NCBI GenBank assembly: GCA_932521025.1
Contig: OW051469.1
Span: 5,902,398 to 5,966,397, forward strand
Source: Oscheius onirici
Taxonomy: Eukaryota > Nematoda > Chromadorea > Rhabditida > Rhabditidae
Reading direction: 5' to 3'
DNA length: 64,000 nucleotides
Below, piece by piece: positions 56,792-64,000 of this stretch (position 1 is the stretch's first letter; every line of letters begins with the position of its first letter). The translations under genes and the position numbers were made by a program. The notes beneath the pieces were generated by a model. That model had not been told where the DNA came from. It ran no database searches and saw only the letters and a list, made by a program, of their open reading frames with translations.

Positions 56792-59701
56792 TTACTTGTT
56801 CTGGGGTCTTCTTGGCTGTGGAGTTGGCGAGAAACGGTCGACTGGCTTCCGGTCACGGGCTGATCTTCTGGGAGATGGCTGGCGCGGCTGGTCAGGAGAT
56901 GGCTGATGGCGGAGAGGAGACATCGCAGGCGGAATTGGCAGCATCGGAGTACTCGGAGCGACATCAGGAGCTGGAGCAGCAGCGGAGACATCAGGATTCG
57001 GCAGTCCGAAGGTGAAGATCATCGTGTTGAGCCAGTTTCCGTGAGTATTATCTTTGTGTTTACTCTTTTCAGAGCTTTCAACTCGACGTAACTGGTTGGC
57101 GTGTGATTTAACAACTTTGTCAGATGCTTCTATCTGGTAATTCACGTTGCCAAGACGTTTGATGACGATTCCGGTATCCCAAAACCAATGATTACCGGAA
57201 TAACGCTTGAATTGGACTTCTGAATATCGTATTTTATACTTACGTAATATCGTATTCACGATTCTTCGTTCCGTGCTTCTGGTTGAAGTATTTCGAAGCT
57301 GGAGAATCGACTTTGTCAGAAATCATCGTTGCTTTCTGACTTGGGACAATGAGATCGAGATGTATTCTTATCTTTCGGCCAAGAAACAATTCTGAGGGAG
57401 ACTTTCCGTTCAGGATTCTCAACGGAGTCGAACGATAGGTTCGTAGAAGCAAGTGAAGCTGATCTTGAGGGCAACCCCCTTCGCCGTTAAGTTTTTTCAA
57501 TCCTCGTTTGAGAATATCGACGAACCGTTTAGCTTGTCCGTTAGACTGCGGATGATACGATGCAGTCCTTGTGTGAGAAATTCCGTATTTCTTGCTCATG
57601 TCGTCAAATTCAGGCGACGTGAACTGGGTTCCGTTGTCGCTGACGATCAATTTGGGAAATCCGTAAGTTGCAAACCATTTTTCCAATGTTTTTACGGTAT
57701 TTTTCGCGGTTATGGACTTCAAAATTTCAATTTCAGGCCATTTAGATAGCGAATCGACGACACACACGAAGTAGAAGTATTCGTCAATTGGGCCATCGAT
57801 GTGGATTCGCTCCCAGACGTTTTCAGCGGTTGGCCAAGGACTAAGAACCTTGGAAGGAGTTTTGAGGTTTGATTGACAATTTTTACATTTAGAAAAATTT
57901 CGATATCTTTGTCAATTTTAGGCCAGAAAACATATCCACGGGTCAATTGCTTCATTCTTACGATGCCCGGATGACCAAGATGGACTTCACGGAGGACTTT
58001 CAGTCGTAAGTTTTCAGGAATAACTACCTTTTCAGCTAAAATGAGACAATCTTCGACGATTGTGAACTGGGATCGTCGTTCGTAGCAAGGAAGGAGATCA
58101 ACAGGTAAGGATTTTGGTTTTTGAGGCCAAGAACCATTGATGTGTCGTTTCATGACGGATCGGCATTTGTTTCGCGACGAATGTCTTCAACGGTGAGTGG
58201 AAGTCGTCGGATACAAGAATTCAGGCCAGAAATCATTTCTGCCTCGATTTTCGCAATAACTATGTCTTCATTTTCGACAGGAACATTTGACATGAGCCGT
58301 GACAGCCCATCGGCGTTTCCGAAGTCATTTGTGTTGATGTACTTTACATCGAAGGAATAGGCCAACAAAATAAGTCCCCATCGAAGCAATCTATTAGTCT
58401 GATTTACCGGGATGCCCTTTTTGCTGCCAAAGATCGCGACAAGCGGTTTATGATCGGTAAGTAACGTGAATTTACGACCATACAGAAATTTGTGAAACTT
58501 TTTCACTCCAACTATGATGCCTAGAGCTTCTTTCTCTATCTGGGAATAGTTTCTTTCTGCGGCGTTTAGAGCGCGTGAAACATGATGAATCGGCTTTTCA
58601 GATCCGTCCGGATATTTGTGGAAGATAACTGCGCCGATACCGTATTCAGAGGCGTCTGTTGTCAAGACTAGAGGTAACTTCGGGTCATAGTGAGTCAAAT
58701 TCAGGTCTGACAACAATAATTTCAGAAGAGCTTGGAAAGCTGACTCGCATTTTGGAGTCCAAGCAAACTTCACTTCTTTTCGAGTCATTTCGTCCAACGG
58801 ACCTCGAATTTGCTTGACTTTAGGAAGAAAATTTCCGTAATAACTGATCATTCCTAGGAAAGAACGTAGCTGGGAGATATTTTCAGGTTTTTTTCATACT
58901 CACCAAAGCTTCGATCTTCTTCGGATCTGGTCTCGACCATTTTTACCGACAATGTAGCCAAGAAACTTGATTTCTGGCTAGAGGAACGAACATTTTTCCT
59001 TCTCGACTCGGAATCCGTACTCTGCAATTCTTTCGAAAAGCGAGATAAGATTTTTGTCATGTTCAGATTTAGAATCACCTTTCACGATGACATCATCAAG
59101 ATAACTCAAGACGCCTTCCAGTCCAGCACACACATCTTGTGCATTATGTTTTGGAACATAGCTGGGGCTGTCTTCACACCGAATGGAAGTCTTCTGTACT
59201 GGAAGAGACCTTTGTGTTTATGGTAAGAAGATGTCGTGATTCTGGCTCTACCTCGACTTGCAGGTAAGCATCTTTGAAATCTATCTGTGAGAAATACCTA
59301 CCACCATTGAGACCTGCGAAAAGATCGTCGGGTGTAGGGAGAGGATGGTCGTGGTCTTGTAAGGCTTCGTTTAAACCTGTTGAAAAATCGCTACAGACGC
59401 GAATCTTTCCTGTTTTCTTGTTTACAACAACGATCGGAGCCGCCCAATCTGAGTGAGTAAACGGTTCTATCACCTTCAGATCAACGAGACGCTTCAGTTC
59501 CTGTTCTACAACTTCTATTGATGCATATGGAACGCTCCATGCCTTTCGAAAAATTGGCATGGAATCAGGTTTTAAGAAGAGTTTTGCCTGCTCTTTTAGA
59601 CATTTACCCAATTCATCTTGAAATACTAACGGGAATCTTTCCCTCAAGACCTCGGAAATCTCGTTTCCTTCGATTTTGACTTCTGACGTAACCAAGTACA
59701 T
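56792..59701 (-). mobile_element. Ty3/gypsy retrotransposon pol, 5'-truncated and inactive
   Basis: On the minus strand, in order: reverse transcriptase (IEPFTHSDWAAPIVVV, GGRYFSQIDFKDAYLQV, YLDDV near 59110), RNase H (LVLTTDASEYGIGAVI, LLTDHKPLVAIFG), the integrase HHCC finger (HLGHPGIVRMKQL) and the catalytic core (LIVSDNGTQFTSPEF, then SNGQAKRFV). A C-terminal region with a Pro-rich tail ends at 56792. Damage: frameshifts in RT near 59200, near 58860-58930 and before the zinc-finger cysteines near 57890, and Lys where the catalytic Glu of D,D-35-E should be (57530). Gag and protease are missing and I find no LTRs. Confidence 0.92.
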
Positions 59702-59723
59702 CCAGCGCTCCTCTCATGGCCCG

Positions 59724-59802
59724 ATCCTCGGCGTCGCACATGAGCTTCGCTAATCAGCTAATACCGCGTGCTAATCAGCAAGCGGGGGAGGCTCGCTTTA
59801 AA
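59724..59802 (-). repeat. 79-bp inverted arm, right
   Basis: Inverted copy of 54946-55024, starting ATCCTCGGCG and ending GAGGCTCGCTTTAAA. The two arms bracket the MITE, LINE and gypsy fragments. Confidence 0.85.
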
Positions 59803-59842
59803 GCGAGTCTGCAGCTACGAATTTTGGTGGGGCGATTCTACT

Positions 59843-59953
59843 GTGACGAGACCCGTATAACATACAAACTCAGCCAACCAAATACAAATTTTTAGGGCAA
59901 ATTCAAGTTTTGGCTGAGTATCCAACGTTTGCATGTTATACGGGTCTCGTCAC
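59843..59953. repeat. Perfect 21-bp inverted repeat
   Basis: GTGACGAGACCCGTATAACA plus T (59843-59863) is repeated exactly in inverted orientation at 59933-59953. An inner pair, CTCAGCCAA and TTGGCTGAG, extends the potential hairpin. It lies just outside the right 79-bp arm. A small foldback element is likely. Confidence 0.85.
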
Positions 59954-60188
59954 GGCGCAATTTAAAGGCCCAGAAATTCTCCGTAAAAATTGGACGGACT
60001 ATATGCATTGCGTACCGTACTGTCCTTCGTGGAAAACTGCTCACTCAACCCAAAAATTAGACAGGCGTGAAAAGCTAAGACTATCATCTTCCATCAGTTT
60101 ACAGCTTCACCACCTTAGTTTCTAACATTCAGCTGTTATGTCTGTCTGTTTCAAAAGAACTCAAGTTGCTCGATCTTTATTCCGTCAA

Positions 60189-60807
60189 TTAGATCTTGAA
60201 GGTGTTGAAGAACTCGACGGCCACACGAAGACCAAGAGTAGGATGGATTCGGTACAGTTGGGCCACATTTCCTTCACGCACAGCCTTGCTGTTGTCGGCA
60301 GCGGCCCACTGAGCTTGAGTTATCTACTGAACAAGTGATTCAAACCTTGAAGGTACGGAGGGTGTAGTCCTGTTGAACGATGGTCTGCTCGGGGAAGAAC
60401 TGAAACCTTTTTTGTTCAGTTCTTATTTGGACTCACGGTCATTCTCTTGAGCCAGTCGAGGTTTTTGTAGTGCGCGACAAGGTCAGATCCGTTCGTCTCC
60501 AAATGGTCGACGATGATCTTGGCTTCCGGCTCGTATTCCTGAAACCACATTATTATCGTAAAATAACTCTTACCTTGGCCAACTCCTCGAATTGTTTTCC
60601 ATTGATGAGTTTCTCGAATCGGTCGCTGTACTTGTCCAAGATGACAGTGTAGAACTTCTCCAGACCGTCGCGTTCCTTCAGAACAGCCTGATGACTGGCA
60701 CTGTCCGGATGAAGAGCCTGAGCTGTGGCAGCTGCCTTCAGAGTCTCGGTGATGTTCTGGGCCTGGGTGTCGAAGACGGCAACGGTGATGAGAAGGAAGA
60801 ACTGCAT
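60189..60807 (-). CDS. Secreted protein, NTF2/SnoaL-like fold possible
   Basis: Four exons encode about 170 residues. The start at 60807 begins MQFFLLITVAVFDTQAQ, a signal peptide. Asn-Ile-Thr follows immediately (a potential glycosylation site). The body contains FEKLINGKQFEELAKEYEPE, AKIIVDHLE and WLKRMT, then YTLRTFK, QLYRIHPTLG and a C-terminal VEFFNTFKI. A helix followed by a Y-x-x-x-A-x-I strand is the opening pattern of NTF2-like or SnoaL-like domains, but that assignment is weak. It looks like a complete, expressed nematode secreted gene of unknown function. Confidence 0.7.
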
Positions 60808-61521
60808 TGTCCAGTATGTCTTCTCTCTTCAAACGCGACCATTTTATACCAGCTCTTTGCGTATGAACAGTTTCGCTCTCCTGACAGGGGACGACAATGC
60901 ATTCGATGCCGACTTGGAATTGCAGACGCATAGTGAGGAATCTCGAAACCTGCCGTAAATGAGGCCTTTTATGTAGAACCCGTGGTCGAGGACGGTCGTC
61001 AAAAACCGGGGTAATTCGGGGGTTTCGAATGACCGACAGTCATTCTAATGTCGGCACGTGTGGACTGAGATGAGACTGGAACACGCCGGGTCAAATCGAC
61101 GTGGTTTCGATGACATTGGTGAGGAAAAAGTTAGTTCTCTTTCTGAAGAAAAACCTCTCTAAAATGGTTAGATATGGGGCTGATAAGGAGGCCTCCAGAC
61201 TCGTATAGTAGCCTCTTGTTTTTATCTCAAGGTTTCCTCTATGTTCATGGAACTTTCTGTATTCTGAAGAAAAATCTTCTCGTTTCTGATTCTAAAAGTG
61301 CCCTCGACGTGAATGACCCGTGTCTCATCGAAATACGCCCGTTTTTATGATCAACCTGTCACGCCGAATCGGTCCGCACTTTTGGTTGTTCAATTTGCTA
61401 TAAAATGTGGTGGCAGTGTTGAAAATTTACTTGTAAGAGATCAGATTTACAAATTGTTAAATTATGCAGTGTGAACCAGTAAAACGAAAGAAATTAGGTA
61501 GAAAAGAATATAAAAAAGAGT
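60808..61521. other. Intergenic, no gene seen
   Basis: About 700 bases upstream of the secreted gene and downstream of the SET gene. No supported coding region or repeat. Confidence 0.45.
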
Positions 61522-62039
61522 CTACTGCTGGAAGGTACGAAGAAGACGGGAATCTGTGTGCCGAAGTCCATATTTTGGTCGAGTGCCCAAATTTTCCAGT
61601 TCTTCGTTTGAAAATTGTAGGCTTGAAAAGGCTCCCTTGCAGCGACTATAAAGAGAACATTTTAAGAAAATATGGAACAACCTTTCACAAGTAGCACATT
61701 CACATCTCTCGTTTTTCTCGCCGAAGAAATCATCGCCATAGTAGCAGGTTATTTCGTCTCCGGGCTTCATATCACGCAATACCTTAAAAGTGAAATTGAG
61801 CTATTCAATAAGACAGGTTACCTTTATAGATGCAGTCTTTTCAGTCGGAACAAATCGGCAAGTTGGGCGACAATCGTGGTTGATATATGCTCCTGGACCT
61901 AGCCATAGTTGAGCGCAGTTTTTCCTACAACGGTTGTTTGAACAAGCCAGAATCAACGACAAACCTTGTACTGTACATGACGCTGAAATCGTTTGTTCCG
62001 GGGGTCAGTATATCCTTTTCATTTTTTTCGTTTAGTTGA
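61522..62039 (-). CDS. KMT5: SUV420-type H4K20 methyltransferase, 5' half missing
   Basis: Exons are about 62039-61965, 61924-61822, 61782-61682 and 61645-61522. They encode the C-terminal half of the SET domain: [30 protein letters not shown] (SAM-binding NHxC), a [18 protein letters not shown] strand and [16 protein letters not shown] (post-SET zinc cysteines). KGAF and the family-typical [11 protein letters not shown] follow before the stop. The exons and splice sites are intact, but the N-terminal half of the SET domain and everything before it are not found upstream on this strand. The sequence there is occupied by an opposite-strand exon. This is either a truncated pseudogene or a gene broken by rearrangement. 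Confidence 0.85.
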
Positions 62040-62197
62040 CTAATTACGCCGTAAGGCGGTCAATTGGCAAAGAAGACACTGGCAAATTCGCCATCTACAA
62101 CGAGCAGCGAAATGTCGAGGGAGGCAGCTATCTCCGGGCATATCGTGGGGCCAACGGAACTCTGAAGATTGAGACCGAGATCGACTACATCCACTAG
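62036..62197 (+). CDS. Orphan 3'-terminal exon on + strand
   Basis: An acceptor CGTTTAG at 62035 opens a frame of 53 codons (IGKEDTGKFAIYNEQRNVEG, then SYLRAYRGANGTLKIETEID, ending YIH and TAG at 62195-62197). AATAAA follows 7 bases after the stop (62204-62209). Composition, the acceptor and the polyadenylation signal argue for a real terminal exon, but no upstream exons were found on this strand. I do not recognise the family. Confidence 0.5.
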   Translation: MTNYAVRRSIGKEDTGKFAIYNEQRNVEGGSYLRAYRGANGTLKIETEIDYIH

Positions 62198-62844
62198 AAA
62201 GTCAATAAACTTGCTCGTCCGATAGTCTCACAATCTTCTAATTGATCCGACCAGACTGATAACGTCTTGATCCAAGATCAGGGCAGTTCCCTGGTCTTTC
62301 AGACAATCACCAAAAAAGATGTGATGTGTCAACAATGATCTCCTCTGAAAAGGTGTCTAGCTGCGTCATGTCATCTGATTCCTTTGAAAACTTGAACACC
62401 CATGCGAGAACAACTCGGCCCCTAGTGTCTAAAGCCCCGAACCTCGATGACAAACGACCTGCCAATAGCAGACTCCGCTTCCGAAAAAAGCATTTGTCGT
62501 GTTTGCAAATGACACATTGTCTGTGTTTGTTCCTCCATGTGTAGGTGGTTTGCGTCGACACACTCGAATTTGATGAGGATGACCTGAAATCGGAGACGAC
62601 TGATGAGGATTGCGCTTTGTGCCTCTAAAGAGGCGGAAGAGAAATTTGAGGATCGTTGATCTGTGCTCTGAATACAATCTTGAGAAAGACAAATAGGAAT
62701 TTCCATAGTTTGAAGTTCAATGGGAAAAAGTTTCTTCTTTGCGGGGAGAAGATGTCAAGGATACTAGATTTTCGGAAAGAGTGACCTCTTTGAGATTTAT
62801 TAGGCATTAATGTAATGCTCGTTACAGAATAGCAAAAGATCAGT
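62198..62844. other. 3' flanks of the orphan exon and Rho-like gene
   Basis: No supported coding region. It contains the AATAAA at 62204 and the 3' untranslated region of the minus-strand Rho-like gene. Confidence 0.45.
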
Positions 62845-63883
62845 TTATTGCTGGATGCAGCTCTGTTTGCGAGCGTTGTTGTTCTCATAGAGACCACTCT
62901 TTTTCCTCTGGACTATCCTGAACTGTTCGATCGCGTACTTTCTTCCGACTTCGAAAGCGTCTTCGAAAACCTCGTCCAAACCTTCCTAAAGCCATCATAC
63001 TTACTGGTTACAAGCTGATAACTCACTCCAGTAGCTGCAGAACATTCGAGGTACTTGGATGCCCCAATTCTTCTTGCAAACTTCTCAGCTTGACTCAAAG
63101 ACATTGGAAGAGTCGAATCTGTTCCATTGTCTAGAATCTTGGTCCTCTTGTCGATCTGTGTTCCGACAAGAACGAAGGGAATACTTCCTATGGCCGTCAC
63201 CGTGTCCATCACCTGAAAAAGTGTACTTTGTGTTCCGCCCTCTTCAACAGAGTTTGCAAGTTCATTTCCGCCAATTCGAAAATTATCGCCGTCATTCTTA
63301 ATTTGTGATTTCGCACGCGACTGAGATTCCGTACTTTAGGACGCAAATAAGGAACTGGTCTGAATATTCTCTATTCCTGTCCCTCTGGAAGTCAGCTCGT
63401 CATTAATAGGATGCGAATGATAAATATAGGAGGAAGGAGAAAGATTTCCGGCCGACTAATACTCACCATTTTGATCGTCTCATCTATAGTAGCCTCTCGA
63501 GCCACAGAGACACACAGCAAAATGGCGTGGATCTCACTTTGAAAGAGAAAATTGTCGCCGAAACTTGTGGCATCCAGGAACTGACACTTTTGGCCATTGA
63601 AGGCAGTGATCACCTCGCAGATCTGGAAGAAGAAAGATTGTATCGAGTACTATGAAAAAAGGAACATTAGGACTAACGTAGGTCAGAAGAATAAAGGAAT
63701 TATGCCAGTAGTATGAAGAGTACGATAGCCAAGAATTCGGAAAGAATGCGGAATATGAAGCGAACTCACCTCGTCGTCGTACGGTAGTCCAGATAGATGA
63801 GCGTACCGCCGAAGCATCTCGAGTCTGTCGTTGTCTCCCAAGACAACACAGCGAATGAGGGGGACGTCAGTCAGATTGGTCAT
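62845..63883 (-). CDS. Atypical Rho-family GTPase-like protein without P-loop
   Basis: Exons are 63883-63770, 63622 to about 63470, about 63212-63027, and one ending at 62845, giving about 195 residues. TTTTTCAG lies 1 base before the ATG. The frame follows a Rho/Cdc42 protein: IRCVVLGD (beta 1), VPFVLVGTQIDKR-like G4 (here PFVLVGTQIDKRTK), AEKFARRIGASKYLECSA (G5) and a polybasic tail ending CIQQ, a plausible CaaX box for prenylation. The P-loop GxxxxGK(S/T) is absent (GDNDRLEMLRR instead), and switch I and the DTAGQE motif are unrecognisable. Nucleotide binding is therefore unlikely in the usual way. Position and splice sites look intact, so it seems a functional atypical member rather than debris. 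Confidence 0.8.
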
Positions 63884-64000
63884 TCTGAAAAAGAGAATCT
63901 CGGTTAGAGAAAGGTTTGGTTTGAAAGAGAAGAGGTGACGTTGACGAGAGAGTAGTCCCGAGAGACAGGACACTCGATCATCGCAGTCGTCGAACGTTTG

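Noticed and set aside
1-64000. CRISPR array, prophage or bacterial operon content
   Set aside because: No regularly spaced repeats or bacterial gene organisation; all recognised genes are intron-bearing eukaryotic genes or eukaryotic transposons.

Overview
This is eukaryotic nuclear DNA, almost certainly from a nematode. Genes are compact, with many introns of about 38-60 bases. Two genes belong to the nematode-restricted SXP/RAL-2 (DUF148) family. There is also a nematode-type serpentine chemoreceptor, an astacin with an EGF-CUB tail, a TIL-domain secreted protein and an intron-containing histone H1. Many start codons lie 0-15 bases after a pyrimidine-rich ...TTTCAG acceptor that has no upstream coding exon, as expected for spliced-leader trans-splicing. 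I cannot name the species.

Bases 1-12471 (+) hold a tight same-strand run that looks like one or more operons: a TAF1C-like protein (5' end outside the window), geranylgeranyltransferase-I beta (PGGT1B), WASH complex subunit 1, PIG-P, the mitochondrial GTPase NOA1 and sorting nexin SNX14. Bases 12714-14959 (-) hold a secreted astacin. Bases 16607-20932 (+) hold glutaminase, whose penultimate intron was invaded by a 1.77 kb hAT transposon; the 8-bp target duplication is the 3' splice site itself. Bases 21016-22334 (-) hold a sphingomyelin synthase. About 3.9 kb without recognisable genes follows.

Bases 26240-31620 hold secreted and sensory genes: the TIL protein, a divergent pair of SXP/RAL-2 genes, and a 7TM chemoreceptor. 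Next come histone H1 (-), very-long-chain acyl-CoA dehydrogenase (-) and SPOP (MATH-BTB, -). A second gene-poor block (40.1-45.2 kb) carries a 415-bp foldback hAT-like MITE and a POLD1 zinc-finger exon fragment that ends exactly at a third, truncated MITE end. Then come a Cys-rich secreted protein (-), PSMD13 (-) facing a coiled-coil protein (+), eIF3b (-) and a 73-aa single-TM protein (-).

Bases 53.4-60.0 kb are a transposon graveyard: a tyrosine-recombinase relic, a second foldback MITE, an RTE-like LINE fragment, a 5'-truncated Ty3/gypsy pol with a mutated integrase, and 79-bp inverted arms about 4.7 kb apart. The last 4 kb hold a secreted orphan (-), an SUV420-type SET gene lacking its 5' half (-) that interlocks with an opposite-strand orphan terminal exon, and a Rho-family protein with no recognisable P-loop (-).

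Most cellular genes here are housekeeping. The unusual content is the interplay between transposons and gene structure, and several gene pieces (PGGT1B, POLD1, SUV420) that look truncated or relocated. Exon joins were inferred by eye from splice consensus plus family similarity, with no transcript data.
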